From: Aerosticca soli
Lineage (GTDB): Bacteria > Pseudomonadota > Gammaproteobacteria > Xanthomonadales > Rhodanobacteraceae
Assembly: GCF_003967035.1 (NCBI RefSeq)
Contig: NZ_AP018560.1
Coordinates: forward strand, 767,001-831,000
DNA: 64,000 nt
Reading direction: 5' to 3'
Of the stretch, positions 1 through 9,708 are shown piece after piece; the first letter of the stretch is position 1, and every line of letters starts with the position of its first letter. Position numbers and translations under genes: made by a program. The notes below the pieces were generated by a model. It worked only from the letters and a program-made list of their open reading frames with translations. It was not told the DNA's origin and ran no database searches.

Positions 1-449
1 GATCGGCGTCGCCCAGGTCCGCTGAAAACCTCCGCAGAGGCGTCTTCAGGTGGCCTTTTGCGTCACCTCGATACGTCATGGACGAGCCGCGTCACATTCG
101 AGGAAATGACGCGCGGATGGGCGTGAGGCTTGAGTGTGATACGCATCACAAGCGGTGCGTGATGCGCATTGCGCCATGAAAATTTTCCGACGCCGCCAAT
201 TTTTTGTTGGCATGGCCCGACTGTCGCTCAGGGTCACCCGCGCGATCGGTGCGATTTCCCCGTCGCGACGCGGGTTTGCGTGCTGTATGGAGGCCTGACC
301 GCAGCGCCGCGGCCGTGCCCGAGTGACGCGCCGCGTCCATCGTCCGGCACCGCGCATGGCCTTCTTCTTGCTCCCTTGGCGCCAAGCGGCCGGCATCGCC
401 GGCGACCCGCGTGGCGGGCGAGTGCATTTTCTGCAGGGGTGGCAAAGTC
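1..449. other. Upstream region of fleQ, no convincing complete gene
   Basis: No complete gene is seen in these 449 bases. The frame starting at base 2 reads seven residues (IGVAQVR) and then TGA at 23-25. This could be the 3' end of a gene entering from the left, but it is too short to judge. A perfect CRP-type palindrome (135-150) and a degenerate second copy (158-173) lie here. An AT-richer stretch at about 178-210 could hold the fleQ promoter, although I cannot place clear -35 and -10 boxes. Several antisense open frames cover this stretch, but they look like GC-rich shadows. Confidence 0.5.
135..150. promoter_or_regulatory. CRP/Clp/Vfr-type binding palindrome
   Basis: TGTGA-N6-TCACA matches the CRP-family consensus half-sites perfectly. 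A related but weaker sequence follows at 158-173 (CGTGAT..CGCAT..CG), 23 bp away, about two helical turns. In xanthomonads the CRP-like protein Clp, and in Pseudomonas Vfr, recognise this pattern, and Vfr is known to act on fleQ. The site lies about 300 bp before the fleQ start, so control of fleQ is an inference. It could instead act on an upstream gene outside the window. Confidence 0.6.
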
Positions 450-1871
<1,422 letters not shown>

Positions 1872-2082
1872 GACGGGGTGGGGCAGGCGCTCCACACGGC
1901 ATCTCGCCGCTTTCGGCCCTGCGCCAGGCCGGCGTGCTGTCTTGAAAGCGCCGGTGCCCCGGGCGCGACATCCGGGGAAAACGCATCGCTGCGGGGTGCC
2001 GCGGCGATGCGTGGCCGTTGGTCGGCGCCGTGGGCGGTGTCCCCCCAGGCTGCGCGGGCTCTTTGCGCATCGGCACCAATCG

Positions 2083-2099
2083 CTGGCACGGCTCGTGCT
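2083..2099 (+). promoter_or_regulatory. Sigma-54 promoter of the fliE operon
   Basis: CTGGCACG-G-CTC-GTGCT matches the -24/-12 consensus YTGGCACGRNNNTTGCW except for one base (T to G) in the -12 element. The essential GG (2085-2086) and GC (2097-2098) are exactly 10 bases apart. Transcription would start near 2110, giving a leader of about 30 bases before fliE. It lies in the 268-bp gap after fleQ, so FleQ probably activates the operon next door. Confidence 0.8.
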
Positions 2100-2139
2100 T
2101 TCACCCTGCTGACAAGTCGTCACGCGTTGGAAAACCGTC

Positions 2140-2466
2140 ATGAGTGCGATCGACATCGACAGCCTGCTCGGCCAGATGCGCCAGCTCTCCACCCAGATGC
2201 GTCTGCCGGCGACGCCCGCGGCCGCCACACCCGCCGCGCAGGGCGCCGATTTCGGCGCGCTGTTCAAGCAGTCGCTGGCGGCGGTGGGAGCGAGCCAGTC
2301 CGAGGCCGGGCAGATGGCGGCGGCGTTCGAGCGTGGCGATCCGGGCGTCGATCTCGGGCGCACCATGGTGGCGGTGCAGAAGGCGGATCTGGCCTTCAAC
2401 GCCACGGTGCAGGTGCGCAACCGGCTGGTCCAGGCCTACAAGGACATCATGAACATGCCGGTGTGA
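2140..2466 (+). CDS. fliE: Flagellar hook-basal body protein FliE
   Basis: A 108-residue protein of the usual FliE length. FliE links the MS ring to the proximal rod and is an early export substrate. The C-terminal half is characteristic: DLGRTMVAVQKADLAFNATV, then a helix ending in DIMNMPV. It has no signal peptide, as expected for export by the flagellar type III system. It is the first gene of the fliE-K operon, with its own sigma-54 promoter about 40 bases upstream and fliF 37 bases downstream. Confidence 0.95.
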   Translation: MSAIDIDSLLGQMRQLSTQMRLPATPAAATPAAQGADFGALFKQSLAAVGASQSEAGQMAAAFERGDPGVDLGRTMVAVQKADLAFNATVQVRNRLVQAYKDIMNMPV

Positions 2467-2503
2467 GCCGGCTCTCCCGCCTCGGAAACAGACCGTCCCC
2501 GCC

Positions 2504-4225
2504 ATGGCCGACAACCCCATCGTCACCAGCGACGAAAGCAAGCGCATCCAGCGGCTGGATCTTCGCCAGCTCGCGCGCAGTCCCGGCACACGCCAGCTGC
2601 TGCTGCTGATCGGCATGGCCGCGGCAGTGGCGCTCGGCGTGGCGGTGGTGCTGTGGTCGCGCGGTCCCAATTACGGGCTGCTCTATGCCGGACTCGAACA
2701 GAAAGACGCCGCGGCGATCGTGCAGGCGCTGCAGGCGGCCAACACGCCCTACAAGCTGAGTCCGGACGGCAGCTCGATCATGGTGCCGGCCGCCGACCTG
2801 CCGGCGATCCGGCTCAAGCTCGCCGCGCAGGGCCTGCCGCAGGGCAGTGCCGCCGCTGCGCTGCCCGGCGCCGACTCGCCCTTCGGCATGAGCGACCTGG
2901 CCGAGCGCACCCGCTACCAGCAGCTGCTGGAAACCGATCTCGGCAACACCATCGCCACCCTGCAGGGCGTGCGGGCGGCGCGCGTGCATCTGGCGCTGCC
3001 CAAGCCTTCGGCGTTCGTGCGCGACAACCGCCAGGCCAGCGCCTCGGTGCTGCTCACGCTCTATCCCGGGCGCCAGCTCGATGCGGGGCAGGTGGCGGCG
3101 ATCGTGCATCTGGTCGCGGCCAGCGTGCCGGAGCTGGATCCCGCGCAGGTCTCGGTGGTCGACCAGCAGGGCCAGCTGCTGACGGCCAATGCGGCCGATG
3201 GCCTGGGCGCGGTCGGTGACAGCCGCCTGCGGCTGGCCACGCGCATGGAAAACACCTACGCACAGCGCATCGAGGAACTGCTGACGCCGCTGGTCGGGCC
3301 GGGCAAGGTGCATGCACAGGTCTTTGCCGACCTCGATTTCAGCCAGACCGAGAAGGCCACCGAGACCTACGACCACGAGCATCCCGCGCTGCGCAGCGAG
3401 CAGGTGAGCAGCGAGCAGCACACGGGAACGCCGGCGAACGAGGGCATTCCCGGCGCGCTCAGCAATCAGCCGCCGGTGACGCCCGCGCAGGCTACCGCCG
3501 CACAGCCGGGCGCCGCTCCGGCAGCGCCCGCCGCGGCCCCGCGCACGGGTGCGAACGCGACGGCCGGCGCGGCCACGCCGCCGCCCGCCGATACCTCGAG
3601 CAGCGCCACCCGCAACTACGAGCTCGACCGCACCATCAGCCATGTCAGCGATCCGGCCGGCCGGCTGGCCAGGCTCACCGTGGCGGTGGTGGTCGACAAC
3701 AAGCTGGTGCAGGGCCCCAAGGGCGATACCAGCGTGCCGTTGACGCCGCAGGAGCTCGCCCATTTCACCGATCTGGTCAAGAACGCGGTCGGTTTCGACC
3801 CCCAGCGCGGCGACAGCGTGAGCGTGGTCAACCAGCCTTTCCATCAGCCGCCGGCGGCCGAGGGGCCGACCGAGCTGTCGTTCTGGCAGCGACCGGGCGT
3901 GCTGGATCTGGTCAAGCAGGGCCTGGGCGTGCTGGTGGCGTTGCTGGTGGCCTTCGGCCTGCTGCGGCCGCTGCTCAAGGGGCTGACGCGTGGCGCGGCG
4001 CCGGCGCAGACCCTGGCGGTGGCCGGCGGCGCGCCGCCGGTGGCCGTCCGCGTCGCGACCGAGGAGCCGGCGGCGCCGGTCGAGCGCAGCCAGCTCGGCG
4101 GACCTGCGGCCTCTGCCGGTCTGGGCTACGAGCAGCGCATCGGCCTGGCGCGGCGCATGGTGGCGGACAATCCCAAACAGGTCGCGCAAGTGGTCAAGAA
4201 CTGGGTGAACGAGGATGGCAACTGA
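2504..4225 (+). CDS. fliF: Flagellar MS-ring protein FliF
   Basis: A 573-residue MS-ring subunit in the inner membrane, on which the rotor and export gate are built. Transmembrane helix 1 lies at about 31-51 and helix 2 at about 466-488. Between them are ring-building domains, including the YscJ/FliF motif GLPQG. An Ala/Pro/Thr-rich linker of about 55 residues (roughly 315-370) interrupts the second periplasmic domain, as is common in FliF. The C-terminal cytoplasmic tail (ARRMVADNPKQVAQVVKNWV) is the FliG-binding segment. The stop overlaps the fliG start by 11 bases, suggesting translational coupling of partner proteins. Confidence 0.97.
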   Translation: MADNPIVTSDESKRIQRLDLRQLARSPGTRQLLLLIGMAAAVALGVAVVLWSRGPNYGLLYAGLEQKDAAAIVQALQAANTPYKLSPDGSSIMVPAADLPAIRLKLAAQGLPQGSAAAALPGADSPFGMSDLAERTRYQQLLETDLGNTIATLQGVRAARVHLALPKPSAFVRDNRQASASVLLTLYPGRQLDAGQVAAIVHLVAASVPELDPAQVSVVDQQGQLLTANAADGLGAVGDSRLRLATRMENTYAQRIEELLTPLVGPGKVHAQVFADLDFSQTEKATETYDHEHPALRSEQVSSEQHTGTPANEGIPGALSNQPPVTPAQATAAQPGAAPAAPAAAPRTGANATAGAATPPPADTSSSATRNYELDRTISHVSDPAGRLARLTVAVVVDNKLVQGPKGDTSVPLTPQELAHFTDLVKNAVGFDPQRGDSVSVVNQPFHQPPAAEGPTELSFWQRPGVLDLVKQGLGVLVALLVAFGLLRPLLKGLTRGAAPAQTLAVAGGAPPVAVRVATEEPAAPVERSQLGGPAASAGLGYEQRIGLARRMVADNPKQVAQVVKNWVNEDGN

Positions 4226-5225
4226 GTCGATCAGCGGTGCCCAGCGCGCGGCCATCCTGCTGCTCACCTTGGGTGAGCAGGACGCCGCGGAGGTGCTCAA
4301 GTACCTGTCCGCACGCGACGTGCAGGCGGTCGGTTCGGCCATGGCCGGCTTAAGCGGCGTGAGCCGCGAGCAGGTGGTCCAGGTGCTCGACCGCCTGAGC
4401 GAGGACATGAACCGGCAGACCGCGATCGGCGTCGGCACCGAGGAATACATCCGCAAGATCCTGGTCAACGCGCTTGGCGAGAGCAAGGCCGGCAGCCTCA
4501 TCGACCGCATCCTGCTCGGCCGTTCCAGCAAGGGCCTGGAATCGCTCAAGTGGATGGAAAGCCGCGCCATCGCCGAGATGATCGGCCAGGAACACCCGCA
4601 GATCATCGCCCTGGTGCTCGCGCACCTGGAGCCGGACCAGGCCGCCGAGGTGCTGGGCTATCTGCCCACCCGCGTGCGGCCGGACGTGGTGATGCGCATC
4701 GCCACTCTGGACGGCGTGCAGCCCCAGGCGCTCAACGAGCTCGACGAGATCATGGAGCGCCAGTTCAACGGCACCAGCAACAAGCTCAAGTCGGCCAACA
4801 TCGGCGGCTTGAAGGCGGCGGCGGCCATCCTCAATGAGATGGAAACCAGCCGCGAGGTCGAGTTGATGAGCGCGATCCGCAGTCAGGACCCGACGCTCGG
4901 CGGCCGCATCGAGGAACTCATGTTCGTCTTCGACGATCTGGTCGGCCTGGACGATCGCAGCATGCAGACGCTGTTGCGCGAGGTGCCGAGTCAGCGCCTG
5001 GTGGTGGCGCTCAAGGGCGCCGAGCCGGCGGTGCGCGAGAAGATCTTCGCCAACATGTCCAAGCGCGCCGCCGACATGCTGCGCGACGATCTGGAGGTCG
5101 CCGGGCCGGTGCGCGTGTCGGAGGTCGACGCCGCGCAGAAGGAGATCCTCTCCATCGCGCGGCGGCTGGCCGACGCCGGGCAGATCACCCTGTCCGCCGG
5201 CGGCGGTGACGAGATGGTTTCATGA
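4215..5225 (+). CDS. fliG: Flagellar motor switch protein FliG
   Basis: A 336-residue C-ring protein that contacts the stator and sets rotation direction. The EHPQ motif is at 126-129 in the middle domain. The C-terminal domain carries the charged torque helix (MFVFDDLVGLDDRSMQ). The N-terminal domain that binds FliF is also present. Length and motifs are normal for the family. The gene starts inside the end of fliF and overlaps fliH by 4 bases. Confidence 0.97.
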   Translation: MATESISGAQRAAILLLTLGEQDAAEVLKYLSARDVQAVGSAMAGLSGVSREQVVQVLDRLSEDMNRQTAIGVGTEEYIRKILVNALGESKAGSLIDRILLGRSSKGLESLKWMESRAIAEMIGQEHPQIIALVLAHLEPDQAAEVLGYLPTRVRPDVVMRIATLDGVQPQALNELDEIMERQFNGTSNKLKSANIGGLKAAAAILNEMETSREVELMSAIRSQDPTLGGRIEELMFVFDDLVGLDDRSMQTLLREVPSQRLVVALKGAEPAVREKIFANMSKRAADMLRDDLEVAGPVRVSEVDAAQKEILSIARRLADAGQITLSAGGGDEMVS

Positions 5226-5836
5226 ACGGCATCCTCGACCGCGAAGTCGCCGCGGGCTTCACCCGCTGGGAACCGCCGATGGTCGGCGACACACCGCCGC
5301 CGCCGGCCGAACCGCCGCGGCCGACGGTGAGCGAGCTCGAGGCGATCGAGCGGCAGGCGCGCGAGGAGGGTTATGCCGCCGGCCATCGCGAGGGCCTGGC
5401 CGCCGGCCGGCGCGAGATCGAGGCGCGGGTGGCCCGTCTGGAGGCGATGCTCGCCGCCGCCGCGCAACCGTTGGCGCGGCTCGACATCGAGGTAGAGGAA
5501 GAACTGGCCAGACTGGCGGTCACCATCGCCCGGCGCGTGCTCGCCCACGAATTGAGCGTGCATCCGCAGCGCATCGTCGAGACCGTGCACCGCGCCGTGG
5601 GCCTGCTGCCCGCCGGCAGCCGCGAGCTGCGCGTCCACTTGCACCCGGATGATCTCAAGCTGCTGCGCGAGAGCGGCGCCGCCGACGCGGGCTGGCAGCT
5701 CATCGCCGATCCGGCGTTGAGCCGCGGCGGCTGCCGGATCGAGAGCACGCAGTCGCGGCTGGATGCGACCCTGGAGGCGCGGCTGACGGCGGTGATCGAT
5801 GCCGTGCTCGGCGCGGAGAAGGGCGACGCGCCATGA
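5222..5836 (+). CDS. fliH: Flagellar export ATPase regulator FliH
   Basis: A 204-residue peripheral stalk protein that holds FliI in a complex with FliN at the C-ring. It has a proline-rich start, then repeated small/acidic motifs ([20 protein letters not shown]) of the GxxxG type typical of FliH. A C-terminal FliH/HrpE-like domain follows ([16 protein letters not shown]). It overlaps both fliG and fliI by 4 bases, so the three are probably translated together. Confidence 0.93.
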   Translation: MNGILDREVAAGFTRWEPPMVGDTPPPPAEPPRPTVSELEAIERQAREEGYAAGHREGLAAGRREIEARVARLEAMLAAAAQPLARLDIEVEEELARLAVTIARRVLAHELSVHPQRIVETVHRAVGLLPAGSRELRVHLHPDDLKLLRESGAADAGWQLIADPALSRGGCRIESTQSRLDATLEARLTAVIDAVLGAEKGDAP

Positions 5837-7176
5837 ACCAGTCCGTGTGGCGCGAACGGCTGGCCCGGCGCACGCAACGTGCGGCGCAGGCGCGCGAGCC
5901 CGGCGTGGAAGGCCGGCTGCGCCGCGTGGTCGGCCTGACCCTGGAGGCCGAGGGTTGCGAGGCGCCGCTCGGCGCGCGCTGTCTGGTCGACGCCGCCGAC
6001 GGCGCGATGCTGGAGACCGAGGTGGTCGGCTTCGCCGACGAGCGCCTGCTGCTGATGCCGGTCGACGAGATGCACGGCGTGCTGCCCAATGCGCGGGTAC
6101 GGCCGCTCGCGCGCGCCGGCGGCCTGCCGGTCGGGGCGGGGCTGCTCGGCCGCGTGGTCGGCGCCGACGGCCTGCCGCTGGACGGCCTGGGCACGCTGGA
6201 CACCGGCGAGTTCGCCGCGCTCAAGCGCGAGCCGATCAATCCGATGGCACGCAAGCCGATCGACACCCCGCTCGACACCGGCGTGCGCGCGATCAATGCC
6301 CTGCTCACCGTCGGCCGCGGCCAGCGTCTGGGTCTGTTCGCCGGTTCGGGCGTGGGCAAGTCCACGCTGCTGGGCATGATGACCCGCTACACCGACGCCG
6401 ACGTGGTGGTGGTCGGCCTGATCGGCGAGCGCGGCCGCGAAGTGAAGGAGTTCGTCGAGCACACCCTGGGCGAGGAAGGCCGCCGCCGCGCGGTGATCGT
6501 CGCCGCCCCGGCCGACGCGCCGCCGCTCAAGCGGCTGCGCGGCGCGCAGTACGCCACCGCGATCGCCGAATGGTTCCGCGATCGTGGCCAGCGCGTGCTG
6601 CTGTTGATGGATTCGCTGACCCGCTACGCGCAGGCCCAGCGCGAGATCGCGCTCGCCATCGGCGAACCACCGGCGACGCGGGGCTATCCGCCCTCGGTGT
6701 TCGCGCTGCTGCCGGCGCTGGTCGAGCGGGCCGGCAACGACGCTGAGGGACGCGGCTCGATCACCGCTTTCTACACCGTGCTCACCGAGGGCGACGACTA
6801 TCGCCACGACCCGATCGCCGACGCCTCGCGCGCGATCCTGGACGGCCATGTGGTGCTTTCGCGCGATCTCGCCGAGGCCGGCCACTACCCGGCCATCGAC
6901 ATCGAGGCCTCGATCAGCCGCGTGATGCCGGCGGTCACCACGCGCGACCAGCAGCGCGCGGCGCAGCGTTTCCGCCAGGTGTACGCGGCCTACCGGCAGC
7001 AGCGCGACCTGATCGCGGTGGGTGCCTACCAGAAGGGTTCCGACCCGCAGGTGGACCAGGCCATCGCGTTGTGGCCGAAGCTGCGTGCCTTTCTGCAGCA
7101 GGAGGTGGACGAGCCGGTCACGCTCGCCGCCGCGGTCGCCGCGCTCGAAGCCATCGCCGTCGAGGTCGACGGGTGA
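5833..7176 (+). CDS. fliI: Flagellum-specific ATPase FliI
   Basis: A 447-residue ATPase related to the F1 beta subunit, which energises and orders export through the flagellar type III system. Walker A GSGVGKST is at 171-178, followed by [13 protein letters not shown] and the Walker B region [20 protein letters not shown]. The C-terminal segment with [13 protein letters not shown] matches FliI and separates it from true F1 subunits. It overlaps fliH by 4 bases, and its stop codon shares a base with the fliJ start. Confidence 0.97.
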   Translation: MNQSVWRERLARRTQRAAQAREPGVEGRLRRVVGLTLEAEGCEAPLGARCLVDAADGAMLETEVVGFADERLLLMPVDEMHGVLPNARVRPLARAGGLPVGAGLLGRVVGADGLPLDGLGTLDTGEFAALKREPINPMARKPIDTPLDTGVRAINALLTVGRGQRLGLFAGSGVGKSTLLGMMTRYTDADVVVVGLIGERGREVKEFVEHTLGEEGRRRAVIVAAPADAPPLKRLRGAQYATAIAEWFRDRGQRVLLLMDSLTRYAQAQREIALAIGEPPATRGYPPSVFALLPALVERAGNDAEGRGSITAFYTVLTEGDDYRHDPIADASRAILDGHVVLSRDLAEAGHYPAIDIEASISRVMPAVTTRDQQRAAQRFRQVYAAYRQQRDLIAVGAYQKGSDPQVDQAIALWPKLRAFLQQEVDEPVTLAAAVAALEAIAVEVDG

Positions 7177-7601
7177 TGAGCCGCGCCGAACGCCTGCAAC
7201 CGGCCGCCGATCAGGCCCGCCAGCGCAGCGAGGACGCGGTGGCGGAGCTCGCCGAGCGCCAGCAGGCGCTGGTGCGCGCCGAACGCCAGCTCGCCGAGCT
7301 CAAAGGTTACCGGCAGGAATACGCGCTCGACGCCGGCGGCGGCCTGAGCGTCAGCGCGTTGCTCAACCGGCAGCAGTTCGTCGAACGCATCGACCGCGCC
7401 ATCGCCCAGCAGCAGCGAGAGATCGAACGCCAGCAGCGTCTGCTCGAGCAGGCGCGCCTCAAATGGCGCACCGCCCATGCCCGCGAGACCGCGCTGGACG
7501 GCGTGATCGAGCGCTATCGCGACGAGGAGCGCCGCCACGAGGAACGCCGCGAGCAGCGCGAGATCGACGACCGCGGTCCGCGCCGGCCGCCGACGGGTTG
7601 A
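7176..7601 (+). CDS. fliJ: Flagellar export protein FliJ
   Basis: A 141-residue protein predicted to be almost wholly coiled coil, with many Gln, Arg and Glu residues and heptad-like spacing (EDAVAELAERQQALVRAERQ). FliJ sits in the centre of the FliI hexamer and couples it to FlhA. The ATG at 7176 shares its A with the last base of the fliI TGA stop; a longer in-frame reading from 7071 would overlap fliI by over 100 bases and is rejected. Length is normal for FliJ. Confidence 0.88.
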   Translation: MSRAERLQPAADQARQRSEDAVAELAERQQALVRAERQLAELKGYRQEYALDAGGGLSVSALLNRQQFVERIDRAIAQQQREIERQQRLLEQARLKWRTAHARETALDGVIERYRDEERRHEERREQREIDDRGPRRPPTG

Positions 7602-7657
7602 GTGCGATGGTCGAAGCGGGCGCAGCGCCGGTCGTTATGGTGATGAAGATGAAGCCG

Positions 7658-7683
7658 CCGGGCGGTGCCGGATGGCCGCCCGG
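7658..7683. other. Inverted repeat between fliJ and fliK
   Basis: CCGGGCGG (7658-7665) and CCGCCCGG (7676-7683) form a perfect 8-bp stem with a 10-base loop. No T-run follows, so it is not a standard intrinsic terminator. It may slow transcription or protect the 3' end of the upstream message. The rest of the 156-bp gap contains nothing else I can recognise. Confidence 0.4.
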
Positions 7684-7757
7684 GCCTCGGCGCATGACGG
7701 CAGGCCGCCGCGCGCGTCGGTGATCCCCCCAAAGTCCTGCCTTTCGGAGACAGCCTG

Positions 7758-8894
7758 ATGTCCGGTTCCTTGACGGTGACGCCCGTTTCCCCAGTCAGTC
7801 CGGTGAGCGCCGCGGCCGGCGTGCATGCCGGCGTCGAGGCGGCGGCCCTGTTCGGCCAGCAGCTCGTCGCCGCGCGCCACGGGCATGGCCGGCAATCACA
7901 CGCCGACGCGCAGACGGACGATGCGCCGTTGCCCGACGCCTCGCCCGTGTCGGCATCGGCGACGGCGCCTGCCGCCGACACGGCGTCCGAGGGTCCGGAC
8001 ATGGCGGCCGCCCTGGTGGCGGGTTTGTCCTCGGCCCCGACGGACAAGGGCGAGGTTGACGACGGCGACGCCTCCGCGACCGCCGCACAGGGCAGCGCCG
8101 CCGGCACCCTGGCCGCGAGTCTGTGGGCGATGCTCGGCCATACGCCCCCGGCGGCACTCGGCGCGGCCAGCGGCGGCGTCGCCAAGCTGCTGGCCGCCGG
8201 CGCGCACGCGCGGCCGACCAGCGCCAGCACGGAGGCGGCGCCGGATGGCGATCCGGCCGACGCCGACGCGGCGGCGCGTCCCGCGGCGGCCCTTGCCGGC
8301 GACCCGTCGGAGGTTTTCACGGGCCGGTCCGGCGTGCTGGCGAGCCTGGCTGCGGACAGCCGCACGCCGGATTCGCAAGGCCCTGCCGCCACGCGGACGC
8401 AGGTCGAGGTGCCGGCATGGATGACCTCGCTCGCCCCCCATCCGGCGGCCGCCGCCGCGCCCGTTGCGGTCCATCGGCTCGACGTGGCCAGCACGCCGGG
8501 CACGCCCGTCTTCGCCCAGGAATTGGGTCAGCAGGTGGTCTGGCTCGGCCAGCAGGACATCAAGCAGGCGCGCATCCGCCTGCATCCGGAGGATCTCGGC
8601 CAGGTCGACGTCAAGGTGAGCGTGCAGCACGGCGGCCAGGTCGACGTGAGCTTCGCCGCCCAGCATCCGGGCGTGGTGCATGCCCTGCAGCAGACGTTGC
8701 CGCAGCTCGACGCGCTGCTCGCCCAGCAGGGCCTGAGCCTCGGCCAGGCCCAGGTGGGCCAGCAGCAGGGCGGCGGTGGCGGCGCCGATGGCGGGGCCGC
8801 CACGGCCGGTACCGGCAGCGAAGCCGCCCGCGAGGACGTGCCGCCGATGACGGGCGTCGTGCGCGGCAACGGCCTTTTGGACACCTTCGCCTGA
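7758..8894 (+). CDS. fliK: Flagellar hook-length control protein FliK
   Basis: A 378-residue secreted ruler protein that stops hook growth and switches the export specificity of FlhB. The N-terminal two thirds are Ala/Pro/Asp-rich and poorly conserved, as usual. The C-terminal FliK (Flg_hook) domain is at about 255-345, with ARIRLHPEDLGQVDVKVSVQ and a helix containing LPQLDALLAQQGLSLGQAQV. A glycine-rich tail follows. A second, unlike FliK-type protein lies at 33650-34810. GC-rich inverted repeats follow the stop, which may mark the end of the fliE-K unit. Confidence 0.92.
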   Translation: MSGSLTVTPVSPVSPVSAAAGVHAGVEAAALFGQQLVAARHGHGRQSHADAQTDDAPLPDASPVSASATAPAADTASEGPDMAAALVAGLSSAPTDKGEVDDGDASATAAQGSAAGTLAASLWAMLGHTPPAALGAASGGVAKLLAAGAHARPTSASTEAAPDGDPADADAAARPAAALAGDPSEVFTGRSGVLASLAADSRTPDSQGPAATRTQVEVPAWMTSLAPHPAAAAAPVAVHRLDVASTPGTPVFAQELGQQVVWLGQQDIKQARIRLHPEDLGQVDVKVSVQHGGQVDVSFAAQHPGVVHALQQTLPQLDALLAQQGLSLGQAQVGQQQGGGGGADGGAATAGTGSEAAREDVPPMTGVVRGNGLLDTFA

Positions 8895-9125
8895 AAGCCC
8901 CCGCGGCGGCCGGCCGTCGCCGTGCCACGCCGACCGCCCGGCGGGCGTCAAGAAAACGCCGCCATTGCCTGCCGTCGGCATGAGCCGAGCAATCGCGCCG
9001 GTCCGGCGGCGCCACGCACTTCGGCCGTGCGGTGCGCGCGCCGAACCCAGCCCCTGCGCCGGCCGCTCGTCCCGGCCGGTGCCCTGTCGACGCCGGCGTA
9101 GCCTCATCGGGGCAGGCCACATTGC

Positions 9126-9142
9126 ATGGCATGGCCCTTGCT
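9126..9142 (+). promoter_or_regulatory. Sigma-54 promoter of the fliL operon
   Basis: ATGGCATG-G-CCC-TTGCT has a perfect -12 element (TTGCT) and a near-perfect -24 element, with GG (9128-9129) and GC (9140-9141) 10 bases apart. Transcription would start near 9153, 27 bases before the chosen fliL start. The promoter overlaps an upstream in-frame ATG at 9126, which rules that codon out as the start of fliL. Confidence 0.82.
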
Positions 9143-9179
9143 AAGGCTGGGCTACCGACAGGCAACGAGGTTCGGCAGC

Positions 9180-9692
9180 ATGGCCAAGATGGAAGCGGAG
9201 CAAGCGGTAGAGACCGCCGAGGCGGCGCCCAAGCGCGGCGGCGGACGCCGTCTGCTGGTGATCGGGGTGATCGCATTGGTACTGATCGGTCTGGGCGTGG
9301 GCGGTTATTTCTTGTTCGCCCGGCATGGCGCCCATGCGCCGGCGGCCAAGGCCGAGGCCGCGGCGGAGGCCGGCCCGGAACTCTATCTCGCCCTGGAGCC
9401 GCCGTTCGTGGTCAATTTCCGCGACGACGACTCGATGCGCTTCCTGCAGGTCGGGGTCACCCTGATGGCCCACGACCCCAAGGCGCTGGAGGCGGCCAAG
9501 GCCGCCGATCCGGTGATCCGCGACGCGCTGGTCAAGCTGTTCAGTGCGCAGAGCTTTGCCATCCTGAGCGACCCGGCCGGCAAGCAGAAACTGCAGACGC
9601 AGGCGCTGGCCACCGTGCGCGGCATCGTCCAGGCGCGCTATGGCAAGCCCGGCATCGAGGCGCTCTACTTCACTTCGTTCGTGATGCAGTGA
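9180..9692 (+). CDS. fliL: Flagellar basal body-associated protein FliL
   Basis: A 170-residue single-pass inner-membrane protein that sits around the stators and supports motor torque. After a short basic cytoplasmic start there is one transmembrane helix at about 23-43 (LLVIGVIALVLIGLGVGGYF). The periplasmic domain that follows contains YLALEPPFVVNF, typical of FliL. The start at 9180 (MAKMEAEQ) is chosen over 9126 because the latter lies inside the sigma-54 promoter. It is the first gene of fliLMNOPQR. Confidence 0.93.
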   Translation: MAKMEAEQAVETAEAAPKRGGGRRLLVIGVIALVLIGLGVGGYFLFARHGAHAPAAKAEAAAEAGPELYLALEPPFVVNFRDDDSMRFLQVGVTLMAHDPKALEAAKAADPVIRDALVKLFSAQSFAILSDPAGKQKLQTQALATVRGIVQARYGKPGIEALYFTSFVMQ

Positions 9693-9708
9693 CCGGAGCC
9701 TCGAAGGC

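Noticed and set aside
23-59. Terminator-like inverted repeats at the left edge (CCTC..GAGG; ACCT..AGGT)
   Set aside because: Stems are only about 4 bp and there is no T-run; too weak to call.
180-225. TTGGCATGGCCC before fleQ as a sigma-54 promoter
   Set aside because: There is no -12 GC at the right distance, and fleQ in known systems is not RpoN-driven.
2447-4606. Long antisense open frame opposite fliF and fliG
   Set aside because: Typical of high-GC DNA. Its His/Gln/Arg-rich translation has no domain-like features, and the plus strand encodes unmistakable FliF and FliG.
7608-7723. Small open frame between fliJ and fliK (38 residues)
   Set aside because: Low-complexity Gly/Pro/Arg sequence over a hairpin, with no ribosome site and no recognisable feature.
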